A stretch of 64,000 nucleotides of DNA from Gymnopus androsaceus JB14 (lineage: Eukaryota > Basidiomycota > Agaricomycetes > Agaricales > Omphalotaceae). A program made the position numbers and the translations under genes. Location: contig ML769612.1 in NCBI GenBank assembly GCA_009733575.1, forward strand, positions 1-64,000, written 5' to 3'. This document shows positions 1 through 9,515 of the stretch, piece by piece; the first letter of the stretch is position 1, and each line of letters opens with the position of its first letter. The notes under the pieces were generated by a model that saw only the letters and a list, made by a program, of their open reading frames with translations, searched no databases and was not told the origin of the DNA.

Positions 1-955
1 CTAAGGAATAGGATGACAAAGTATCAGCTGTGAGCAAAGAATAAATGTATATTACATACCAGCAACTAGGGAATAGGATGACAAAGTATCAGCTATAAGC
101 AAGAAATAAAGCATATAACATACCATCAATGCCTAGGGAATAGGATGACAAAGTATCAGCTGTGAGCAAGAAATAAAGTTATTACATACTATCACCTAGG
201 GAATAGGAAGACAAAGTATCAGCTATGAGCAAGAAATAAAGTATATTACATACCAATAGCTTGGGAATAGGATGATAAAGTATCAACTGTGAGCAAGAAA
301 TAGAGCATATTACATACCAATAGCTTGGGAATAGGATGATAAAGTATCAGCTGTGAGCAAGAAATAGAGCATATTACATACTAGTACCTAGGGAATAGGA
401 TGACAAAGTATCAGCTGTGAGCAAGAAATAGAGCATATTACATACTAGTACCTAGGGAATAGGATGACAAAGTATCAGCTGTGAGCAAGAAATAAAGCAT
501 ATTATTACATACTAGCACCTAGTGAATAGGATGACAAAGTATCAGCTGTGAGCAAGAAATAAAGCATATAACATACCAATAGCTAGGGAATAGGATGACA
601 AACCATCAGCTGTGAACAAGAAATAAAGCATATAACATACTGGTACCTAGGGAATAGGATGACAAAGTATCAGCTGTGAACAAGAAATAAAGCATATTAT
701 TACATACTAGCATCTAGTGAATAGGATGACAAAGTATCAGCTGTGAACAAGAAATAAAACATATTATTACATACTATCACCTAGGGAATAGGATGACAAA
801 GTATCAGCTATGAGCAAGGAATAAAGCATATTATTACATACTATCACCTAGGGAATAGGGATGAAAAAGTATCAGCTGTGAGTGAGAAATAAAGCATATA
901 ACATAAGTACTCGCTAGGGAATAGGATGACAAAGCATTAGTAATGAGCAAGTCGT
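1..955. repeat. 65-bp minisatellite, about 15 copies
   Basis: A unit of roughly 62-68 bp with the core GAATAGGATGACAAAGTATC repeats head to tail from the first base to about 955. I count 15 cores, starting near 5, 69, 136, 201, 262, 327, 392, 455, 523, 588, 650, 718, 785, 851 and 919. Copies differ by point changes and small indels in the AT-rich joint, while the core is well kept. The array is cut by the left window edge, so its full length is unknown. No coding potential is seen. Confidence 0.95.
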
Positions 956-1194
956 AACAGTATGTCACTGAACAGAGAAAGAAACATACATTGAGGGAGA
1001 GGGCTGGCTAAAGCAAATCCCATCCCGAAACCTGCAATGACGAGGGTAATCAATTTGAATTGCATGATCCCTGGAAGATAGTAGATAAAAAGGTACTGAG
1101 GAGATTGAGCAGGAGACAAAGAGTCAAAGATCAATGGAGACTCACTGTTAGCGAACCTTATATATACTCATTTTGTAATCTCGCTTGCCATCTA

Positions 1195-2304
1195 TGGCCT
1201 TGGTCGGATGGCAAGCAAAAGTAATCATTTCGCCTCCCGAAAGATGTTACATTAGACTAGATTTTTTCGGGGTTGAATGGTGAAATCTTTCCCTGGCCAA
1301 TCATAGACTCGAGACACTGGGCTAGCAAAGCGAAACTGAAGCAAAGTGTGGTCATCACTGGCGGAATTCTATTAAAGGGCTCCATTGGGGTGATTTTTTT
1401 AGTCACTTTGACTTGTCATTTGCTTGCTCGGTGCTACCCTATGCGACATTCGCAATGTAAACAGCCACATTGGATACGTCCGCTTAATGTGTCTGATTCC
1501 TACGCTAACGGAAAGAAAAGCAATCAATACAAATCTTCAATTCATTTTAAGTTCCTCTCTGGTGTAATGCAACCACTCGAGTTACTTTGGCCCCACTACA
1601 TGATTACATGAGTTAGTCTACCTCTTGATGTATCCAATCCATACGCTTATGGGCAAGAATTATAGGTCAGACTGACTAGAGCTTTGGGTAACAGGCAGTG
1701 GGATGGCAAGCAAAAGTAATCATTTTGCCTCCCGAAAGACGTTTCATTAGACTAGATTGTTTCGCGGTTGAACGCTGAAATCTTTCCCTGGCCAATCATA
1801 GACTCGAGAAACTGGGCTAGCAAAGCGAAACTGAAGCGAACTGTGGTCATCGCTGGCGGAATTCTATTCAAGGGCTCCATCGGGGTGATTTTTTTTAGAG
1901 TCACTTTGACTTGTCATTTGCTTGCGCTACCCTATGCAACATTTGCAATGTAAACAGCCATGTTGCATATGTCCGCTTGATGTGCCCGATTCCTGCGCTA
2001 GTGGAACAGCAGTTGATACAAATCTTCAATTCCTTTTAAGTAAAGCAAAGTATGTGTCTTTTGGAGTCTCCTGTGGAAGGTTTATCTGCGAATAACGGGA
2101 TCCGAAGTCTCAGACTTGCTCACTTCTTCTCTGGTGCAATGCAAACACTCGAGCTACTTTGGCCCCACTGACATGATTACATGAGTCAGTCTACCTGTTG
2201 ATGTGTCCAATCCATACGCTTATGGGCAAGAATATGACTTGCTCGCTTCCTCTCTGGTGTAATGCAAACACTCGAGTTACTTTGGCCCCACTGACATGAT
2301 TACA
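1195..2304. repeat. About 490-bp tandem duplication, third partial unit split by the copia element
   Basis: The segment from about 1205 (GGATGGCAAGCAAAAGTAAT) to about 1690 is repeated from about 1692 to 2210 with scattered differences. A shorter third repeat runs from about 2120/2240 and continues at 6735-6815 after the retroelement, where the same text about a Cys-poor AT-rich tract resumes. Short reading frames inside (1273-1611 and 1768-1953) are not supported by any motif or intron pattern. It is most likely non-coding repeat DNA that served as the copia target. Confidence 0.8.
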
Positions 2305-2308
2305 TGTC

Positions 2309-2519
2309 TATTATTGGTAGTGTAGTTCAATGTGATTTAATTGAAAGATTGATTCTGGTTCGGAGCAACGAGAGTTTAGTATTTGTTGTACAAGTTATTC
2401 AACGGGTATCATACCTGGTTTGGAGCAACAAGAGTTAAAGGGGTTGTTGCTCCGACCCAGGTTAGTAAGTATTTGATTGTACTAACCCGGCATGGGCGCT
2501 TGGACACCATCCGTTAACA
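2309..2519 (-). repeat. 3' LTR of the copia element
   Basis: This 211-bp LTR pairs with 6519-6729. The two differ at 8 positions by my alignment, all transitions, and 7 of the 8 are CG against TG or CA. It is preceded on the element strand by a run of seven G (2520-2526 as C on the plus strand), a fitting polypurine tract for plus-strand priming. Confidence 0.93.
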
Positions 2520-3378
2520 CCCCCCCTTGTCCTGTGTCTAGTCGAAGCATAGAAGTCCATCGTGTATGTAGAATTCGGTGAAGTGGTTTAGTAAGCAGGT
2601 CCGTGAAGTTGTCTTTGTTTGAGACATAGATCACATTGAGTTGTCGTTTCGAGATACAATCTCGAATGAAGTGTTCGCGAATGGAGATATGTTTCGTCTT
2701 GCTGTGAGCAAGTGGATCGTGTGTGCAGGTGATCGCGCCTTGATTATTGCAAAAGAGTGATGTGGGGGAACGTTGGGGAAAACCCAATTCTGCAAACAAG
2801 TTTCTGAACCATAGGATTTCACGAGCGCAGTGAGTCGAAGCAAGATATTCTGCCTCGCAGGATGAGAGAGCAACGACCCCTTGTTGCTTTGAACTCCACA
2901 AAAGAGGGGAGTTACCCATCATAATGAAGAATCCAGATATTGATTTACGGGAATCTCTCATCCCCCAGTCGGAGTTGGATAGAGCTCGGATAGTAGGATA
3001 AGTGGTAGTAGATGCTCCCAAGTTGAGGGAGTAGCAAGGTGTCCCCTTTAGATATCAAAGTAGGTGCTTAGCGGCGGCGATATGTGAGGGACCGAAATTA
3101 ACCATGTATCCAGCTAGTTCCCTGACAGTGTAGCTGATGTCTGGTCTAGAACAGTTTGAAAGATACATGCACTTCCCTACGATTGCGCTGTATGGGAAAC
3201 TCTCTACTATCTTCTGTTCTTTGCATTCCAGTTCGAGTTCTGAGTTGGTGGTGAGGTTGTTGATTAGTGGGTCTTCATCTTTGGTCCCCCCCTCGTCTGT
3301 TGTACCGACGAAGTTAACCATGTATTGTGCAGGTAACCGTCTCGTATGAGAAGGTCTAGGAATGACTGGCAGAGCCAT
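2482..3378 (-). pseudogene. Copia reverse transcriptase tail plus RNase H, RT core deleted
   Basis: The segment 3378-3058 encodes the C-terminal end of copia reverse transcriptase (FPYSAIVGKCMYLSNCSRPD and AAKHLL). A TGA at 3055-3057 replaces the Arg codon of the usual LLRYLKGT motif; it is one C-to-T change from CGA. After it, in the same frame, RNase H follows (SDWGMRDSRKSISGF, LSSCEAEYLA, KTKHISIREHFIRD). Between the integrase stop (3571) and this segment only about 190 bp remain, so the fingers and palm with the catalytic YVDD box (roughly 700 bp) are absent. The element therefore cannot make its own cDNA. Confidence 0.87.
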
Positions 3379-3570
3379 TTCGACATTGTCACTGTTGGTG
3401 TCTCTGCAGTCGCAGGGTTTAGGATTGAAAATAGATTGATTTTAAATGTTACTTACACATCCATTTCACCACCGTGTGGAGCGTTCGATGTGTCTTGTTC
3501 ATTGCTGGTCAGCGGGTTCCTACGGGTGCGTAGTTTTAGTTTATTTCATTTGGGTTAACGGAGTGGTCAC

Positions 3571-4556
3571 TCACATTTCATCATCCAATTCGGATGGGTC
3601 AAGTTGTTTAAATCGTTCACCACCACGTTCAGCGTTGTCTGAATGGTGGTCAACATCCACAGGGAGGTCATCCCATAGCATCTCGGAGGGTGGTAACGCG
3701 GGTAGTATTACAGGGAAGCCATGGAAAACAATGTCGCGGCGAGTTAGGATTGTGCGAGATTTTGGAAAATAAATGAGGTATCCTTTGGAGTCCTTGGCGT
3801 AGCCAACGAAACAACCCTCTTCACCACGTTCATGGATTTTGGGCTGTCTCTCCGCGTTAGGTTTCCTAGCAGTAACTAGTGCACCAAAAGGTTGAAGATG
3901 TGAAAGATCCGCATGCCGTTTTGTAATGCATTCGAAAGGTGTCTTGGTTTTATCGGAAATGGCGGAATGAGGGACGCGGTTCTTTACGTGCACACCGGAG
4001 AGGGCAGCGAATGGCCAAAACCAGTAAGATAGGTTACCATCGACTAGCATAGCACGAATCATGTGCTCGATAGTCTGGATGGTCCGCTCAGCGACCCCAT
4101 TCTGTTCGTGTGCGCCAGGCACAGGCCTTTCGTAGCTGATTCCAACCTTTTTGCAGTAGGTTTCAAAGGCACCTGATACCAGTTCAGGTGCATTGTCAAC
4201 GTGAAGGAAGACGACAGGGTATCCCAGATAGCGTTCCGCTGCCAGGCAGAACTCGTCAAAACAAGTGATTGCTTCGTCTCTGGTCTTCAGAAAGAAGATC
4301 CAGATGTAGCGGGAATAATCATCAATGAAGATGATAAAATAGCGAAAGTTTCCGTAGCCAAGGGGTAGACGGCCACAGATGTCTGAGTGAATACGGAAAA
4401 GTGGACGGTCAGTGCGTGTATTGGACCGTTTGGGAAATGGGAGACATTTGATGTTTGCGAGTGCGCAGACACGGCAGTTCTTGACCTCAACTGTGTCCAC
4501 GGGTAGGCCTGTTGTTGCTTGCGAGAGGCCTTTAATGTCTAGGTGCCCCATTAGAT
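3571..4556 (-). CDS. Copia integrase domain
   Basis: This frame holds the GAG-pre-integrase zinc-binding region (HHLMGHLD with downstream CRVC) followed by the integrase core. The D,D,E residues are visible: IHSDICG, then HVDNAPEL, then NGVAERTIQTIEHM. The enzyme joins the element's cDNA to host DNA. The C-terminal part includes the copia-type GCFVGYAKDSKGYLIY motif near residue 240. Annotated length from the first ATG is 326 aa. The catalytic core looks intact, unlike the neighbouring protease and reverse transcriptase, so this copy could at most act in trans. Confidence 0.88.
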
Positions 4557-5576
4557 GGTGGTAAAACCCAACTGTTTATTAGACGCGGAATCCGTACCAG
4601 GACTGAATAGTCTCGTAATATCCGGTACCATGGACGCGATCACCGAGGCCTCTGATTGCGGGGATGTCAAAGTGTTCCTCGGATCAGAGTTTGGGGACAT
4701 AACCGGCGTTACGTCCATCTTGTACAAGGCTCGTACAATGGACCCGGTTGCGAAACAATTGTTATTCTTATTGAGGTACATGATTTTCCCGTTGCCAGTC
4801 CTTGTACTGACGCCCTTCTGGTCCAGCCTTGAACCCAATATTAGGTTACACCGGGCTGAGGGAATATGCAACACATTGGAGAGTGAGAAGTTTTGGTGTG
4901 AGTTGCCAATTTTCGACTGGAGTATGATTGTGCCCTTTCCTACAGCAACCACTGATAGTTTTGAACCAAATCCGTGTACTTTGAGGGGCTTGTTTAGAAG
5001 AGTGTAATCATGGAAGAATTTCTGGTCTCGGAAGATATGGCGAGTCGCTCCCGTATTGCGATTTATTGTGTTTTCCTGAGGTTTGTTCGTGTTTAGGGCT
5101 ATGGCATTGACCGTAATCCTTTCTGATGAGTCCGCAGATTCTTCGTCATCTATTCTGTTGGTCAAGAACGCGAATGCCCCTTCGATTCTGTTCAACAGAC
5201 TATTCGACTCCTCATCTGATACCTCGCCGTAATTGGCCAACACGGCTTCTCGACTGGGGTCACCAATCTCATCCTCTGGTTCAGCCATCCTCGCGCTAGC
5301 GCCAACTTTCTTCAACATTTCCTTCCTCCAATCTGCTGCCCTAGTGTCTAGGGGGAAGTGAATTCTCCTCAATCCTTTGTACCAGTCGGGGTACTTTCCA
5401 GCACTTCCACCGTTGTAAGCAAAACATTCGTCTATCATGTATCCAACTGGATAACCACAGAACTCGTTCCCGCAGATCTTCTTCTTCTCATTCGCTCCCA
5501 GGTACGGCTTCAATTTGCGATCATTTCTCCGGATTTGGTGCTGTTGTCGAGTTGACGAGGAGGAAGAACTAGCCGA
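4551..5576 (-). pseudogene. Copia zinc-knuckle and aspartic protease region
   Basis: This region continues in the gag frame after the stop at 5577. A Cys-rich patch (CGNEFCGYP...DECF, about 5420-5480) resembles the nucleic-acid-binding knuckle of copia gag. The protease segment should contain Asp-Ser/Thr-Gly-Ala; here it reads NRNTGATRHIF, so the catalytic Asp is Asn. The downstream part (VLHIPSARCNLILGSRL) is the usual copia spacer before the integrase zinc-binding region. The frame ends at 4551 where the integrase starts in another frame, which points to a one-base shift around 4555-4560. An active protease is unlikely. Confidence 0.82.
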
Positions 5577-6395
5577 TTAGGCACCAGGTACAGGATTATT
5601 GGCTTGTTTTCCTCTCTTCCCAGAAAGGATCGCATTGACTGAAATTGTCGAAGCAGATATACCTTTGTGGATTTCTTCTTCTCGAAGACGTTGTATCACC
5701 TGCCTTGAGCTGTAAGGCGTACCTGCAGCTTCAGATTCCTTCATCTTCTCATGGAGGTGATCACGACAGTAGCACCAATTGTCGTCGCTGGTCATTAGCG
5801 TCGCAAGATGCTTTGCGAACTCGGGATCAGGCATCAGCAGAGGGTCTGCATCGCGGAGACGACTGTACAGTTGGATCATCGTGGTCAACCACGAGGCGGG
5901 ATTGTCAGAGTCTCTGCAGACATTGCCGATGATTTGCTGTTTAAGGGATATGGCGGCCAAGGAATTCATAGGTTCGTATTCATTTTTCAAGGCGAACCAT
6001 GCTGAGTGAGCAGACTTGCAGTTGTCGACGACGTAGAGTTTCTGGGTTGGAACAGCCTTGACTATAACGGCGAGGGCTTTCTTATCGCCATCTAACCATG
6101 TCTTGGCTGCAGCTTTAGCTAGTGCAACTGCTGCTTCGTTACCGCGGGTTTTCCCTTTCACCCAGTTGCCCTCCACAAGGACATCGACTTCCGTACTTGT
6201 CTCGAGGGTAGGGATCACCGGTGGCTTGTAACCCGGGCCATTGATGTATCTCCAGTAGTCCGCAGCATCGAGTTCAAGCTCGGATTTTCTGCAGAATTCG
6301 TTGTAATTATTCGAACCATCTTCGTTTTCCTTTATAGGGGTAAGCGAGATTTTCTTCCAATTCCCTTTCTCGGAATCATCGGTGATTTCGGTCAT
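5577..6395 (-). CDS. gag: Copia gag polyprotein (272 aa to stop)
   Basis: This is the capsid part of the copia element. It starts at ATG 6395, about 120 nt inside the 5' LTR, and reads 272 codons. The acidic N-terminus and the central helical region with AAAKTWLDGDKKAL and the SAHSAWFALKNEYEP stretch match the gag (UBN2-like) domain of copia elements, which assembles the virus-like particle. The frame ends at TAA 5577-5579. The same frame continues directly into the zinc-knuckle and protease region, so this stop looks like a secondary nonsense change (for example CAA to TAA) in a once-fused gag-pol frame. Confidence 0.85.
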   Translation of the reverse strand: MTEITDDSEKGNWKKISLTPIKENEDGSNNYNEFCRKSELELDAADYWRYINGPGYKPPVIPTLETSTEVDVLVEGNWVKGKTRGNEAAVALAKAAAKTWLDGDKKALAVIVKAVPTQKLYVVDNCKSAHSAWFALKNEYEPMNSLAAISLKQQIIGNVCRDSDNPASWLTTMIQLYSRLRDADPLLMPDPEFAKHLATLMTSDDNWCYCRDHLHEKMKESEAAGTPYSSRQVIQRLREEEIHKGISASTISVNAILSGKRGKQANNPVPGA

Positions 6396-6506
6396 AGCTG
6401 GTGAAGGAAGTTCCGATTTCGAGAGGTTGTATTGCCGTAAGGTTTATTGGGTTCAGAGAACTTGGTGAGCTCGATATGTGATGTATATGCGCAGATTTAG
6501 AGCTCG

Positions 6507-6518
6507 GGGCCCATAACC
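6507..6518 (-). other. Primer binding site for half initiator-Met tRNA
   Basis: The 12 bases directly after the 5' LTR on the element strand read GGTTATGGGCCC. This matches the anticodon-stem region of initiator tRNA-Met and the site known for Drosophila copia, where a cleaved half tRNA, not the 3' CCA end, primes minus-strand synthesis. The position next to the LTR boundary is what shows it. Confidence 0.75.
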
Positions 6519-6729
6519 TATTATCGGTAGTGTAGTTCAATGTGATTTAATTGAAAGATTGATTCTGGTTCGGAGCAACAAGAGTTTAGTATTTGTTGTA
6601 CAAGTTATTCAACGGGTATCATACCTGGTTCGGAGCAACGAGAGTTAAAGGGGTCGTTGCTCCGACCCAGGTTAGTAAGTATTCGATCGTACTAACTCGG
6701 CATGGGCGCTTGGACACCATCCGTTAACA
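6519..6729 (-). repeat. 5' LTR of the copia element
   Basis: This 211-bp LTR carries the element promoter by position. It retains more CpG dinucleotides than its partner at 2309-2519, so the partner looks more strongly affected by C-to-T change. It is followed on the element strand directly by the primer binding site and is flanked on the right by target duplication ATGTC (6730-6734). Confidence 0.93.
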
Positions 6730-6815
6730 ATGTCAGTCTACCTGTTGATGTGTCCAATCCATACACTTATGGGCAAGAATTATAGGCCAGACTGACTAGA
6801 GTTTTGGATAACAGG

Positions 6816-8388
6816 CAAGAAGGCAAGAAGGAAACTACTAAAGGAACCCAAGACTTCTTGAAAAAAGATACAAAAAACAAAATAAATAAATAAGAAAGGA
6901 TTTTCAAAAATGCATGGATCCGAGTTCCGACTAATAGACAGCAACAGGCCTTCAGCAGAAGGTGTTGGAGATAGAGCTGTATTGGGCAATCAAGCCATAC
7001 ACCCTATCCGGTTCCATTTCTTTTCAGTATATGCACTTGATGCGCTGTTTTCATATTTAAGTTTATCTGTACTTATTATTCAGTTAATAGATATTGTAGA
7101 TAGTTCAGCCTATCATTAGAAGTATCGTACTTTGAACTTATCACCTGCATGTTTGGTAGGGCTTACTGCTATTAGACCACTGGAATTAAGTCAACGTTCA
7201 GACTTTATTTCAACAAGGGAGGGAACAAGTAAAGCTTACATGATGACATCAACCGCTTCAATCTATGTATGCCAAACACACTGATGGTAGTCTTCCACGT
7301 TAGTAGTACTACTAAAAATGAGTGTTTTGTTCTACTTGCGTACACTGATGAGATTTGGGAAACCGGTTCGGCGTTTTAATTTGATAAAGACGACTCGGAG
7401 AAGGCGGCCCATGACTCCAAGTTCGAACAAGTTGTGTAGTTAACAAGTAGTGTTTGATGCCAGGTTGTTGGGAGCGAGACACAGTACAATGGTCGCTCAC
7501 AGCGTGGCTCTGTTTGAATTGAATCCATAGTTGAGCTGTTGCACAGCACTTGGAACAGTCTGTCGATACATATACGCTTCATCCCGAAGTTATCGTCCCG
7601 TGTGTAAGTATGTATGTGAGAGAGTAGTAAGAGCATTCAATTAAAAAGAAACTTCGCGTATTTGACTCTTAGGCTCCAACCACGATTAAGCCAGCCAAAT
7701 CGAGCATCAAGTAGTAATAAGATGTTTGTGTGAAAGGTCAAAGCGAGCTTTATCATCTATTTTAGGAAAACGGAATACTGGAAAGGGCTGGACAAGTCAC
7801 ATTATTCTCCCATTGTGACGCATTTTTTCAACTCTTCACGTCTCTTCATCTAAGCCACTCGAATAAGTACTAGACTCGGAGCGTCGCCGCCACTTCCATA
7901 ATCATCATGATTTCCCGAGCTCAGCGCGACTCGACTCTGCACTGCTCAGACTTTCCCTGTAAGGTATGTGAAGCTCACCATAGATATTTAGTGGCGGTTA
8001 CTTACCTAATACCTTCATCTAGGAGCCACGCTCCACATTGTTTATGGTCAGTCCTGTGACGGTAGCAAGCCCCAGGACCCGGAGTGGAGGTGTATGCTCT
8101 GGTACGACGAATCCAGTTCCTTGCGTTGAATTTCTCTCGCCCACAACGCCTAATTCAAGTTTGATATTACTGGGCATCATTGAGAGGCAGGAAACTCGTC
8201 TCAAACAAGCGGTAAATACAATCTGGAAAATTTCAAAATGAAAAACTCCGCGCCCCTTGCGCCGTCGCGTTCCACAGCCTTGAGCTCTTCATATAAAAGC
8301 CTCGACAGAATCTGTCAAGACCCCCGGCCTTCAACCCGATCCACGTCCCTTTGCTGGTTCAAAGTTACTACGATTCGTGTTTTCGGAC
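6816..8388. other. No gene seen
   Basis: After the interrupted repeat ends near 6815, this AT-moderate stretch holds only short frames without start context, splice pattern or recognisable motif (for example 6910-7119 and 7376-7636). The last 100 bp before 8389 form the likely promoter and leader of the small secreted protein gene, with TATAAAAG near 8291-8298. Confidence 0.6.
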
Positions 8389-8935
8389 ATGCGTTTTAAT
8401 AATTCCCATTACTACCAATTCACAACTGCCCCCCTCCTTATCCTAGGGTTCTCCTTCCTTCTCTCCGCTGTGTGTGCAGTACCCGTCCCCGGTGCAGCCA
8501 TGAGTACGGTAAGGAGCATGTTGTATTTCGCTAATGCATACATTGACTTGATGTTATCACGCATACATAGGCGAAAAATGTGAAAGATATAGTGGTGAGT
8601 AACATATCACGATCACTGATACAACCACTAACCAAATCTTCTCGCAGACCAAAAAACCCGAGCTTCTTGTCGCGTTTATTCACCCCCTGACCACCGAAAA
8701 TTACACCTGTAATAAGACTCGTAAAAAAGCCGCCAAGAGAAAAATACAAAACGAAATCTCGACCGACGAGAGATTCAAAACACTCTCATTAGCCTGGAGA
8801 GATAGCGACTGCCAGATTACGCATCCGACGAGAACAGTCCATTTCTCTTTGACTCAAGATAACCCTCCTGCATCCTGGTTGGGGCATATTGAACTGGACC
8901 ATTTGGACAAACCATGGGTCTTGGTATACGGCTAG
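8389..8935 (+). CDS. Small secreted protein, 143 aa, three exons
   Basis: Exons 8389-8508, 8571-8594 and 8648-8935 join in frame with GT-AG introns (GTAAGG...TAG and GTGAGT...CAG) to give 143 residues ending in TAG. The N-terminus has a hydrophobic core (APLLILGFSFLLSAVCA) followed by VPVPG, a good secretion signal with cleavage after residue 30 or so. The mature part is lysine-rich early and ends in a conserved-looking block (SWLGHIELDHLDKPWVLVYG). It has two cysteines. I do not recognise a family. The short middle exon of 8 codons could escape automated prediction. A role outside the cell follows from the signal only; the function is unknown. Confidence 0.72.
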
Positions 8936-9515
8936 TGGTAGAGGTCACACTTTATGGGTGTTTGGGGAGCCGGAGGTTCTGGAGGGACATGTCGAGTCGA
9001 ATGATGGTTGGTTGATGTCAGTAGTTGATATATTTCGCAAAAGATATGATCTTAAACTAAGGGAGAAGCTGCGGCGAAGCTGTACGTGTGTATTCAAGCT
9101 AAAGCGAAACCAGAAAACAAAAGTCACGAAAAAGGAAAATGTCCATCATGCTACTGTATCATGCGTTTGGTCCATTTCGAATCTTCAGCATCAACTACGT
9201 GTGTATACTATTATTCCTATCCATATCCATCCTCCTACCACAATCTAATCCTACACATGTTTCTTTACTACACTTCTGCACATAAATATTCGAAAACATA
9301 ACGAACAAACAACGATTTTTTCGACAAGAAAATTTACGATTTAAACAGAAAAAAAAGAAAGAAAGAAAAGAAAAGAAACGGTTTGCTTGGCGAAGGACTA
9401 GAGAAAATCATTAGAGATGTACGAGAGGAAGCCTATCGCAACCCCCCACACAGAAATGGTTCGGATTCAACAACGCAAAGGAAACATACCCAACCCTCTC
9501 CTCGTGCTCCTTCCC
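8936..9515. other. Non-coding, A-rich low-complexity tract
   Basis: This is AT-rich sequence between the secreted protein gene and the convergent dehydrogenase gene. A purine-only A/G tract (repeats of AAAG) lies at about 9346-9380. No gene is supported; it probably holds the 3' ends of the two convergent neighbours. Confidence 0.6.

Larger units (their letters stand above)
2309..6729 (-). mobile_element. Defective Ty1/copia LTR retrotransposon
   Basis: A complete element of 4,421 bp lies on the minus strand, bounded by two 211-bp LTRs and by the 5-bp target duplication ATGTC (2304-2308 and 6730-6734). LTR ends read TGTTAAC...TAATA on the element strand. Gene order is gag, protease, integrase, reverse transcriptase, RNase H, which defines copia (Pseudoviridae-like). 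It cannot be autonomous: the reverse transcriptase core is missing between integrase and RNase H, the gag-protease frame has a TAA at 5577-5579, protease and integrase are in different frames near 4555, a TGA interrupts the RT tail at 3055-3057, and the protease Asp is replaced by Asn. It inserted into the tandem repeat described upstream. Confidence 0.95.

Noticed and set aside
1..955. CRISPR-like array
   Set aside because: The repeat units have no unique spacers of equal size, the host is a eukaryote, and no cas-like gene is near. It is a minisatellite.
1273..1953. Two similar short open frames in the tandem repeat
   Set aside because: They are repeat copies with indels, without start context, intron pattern or known motif.
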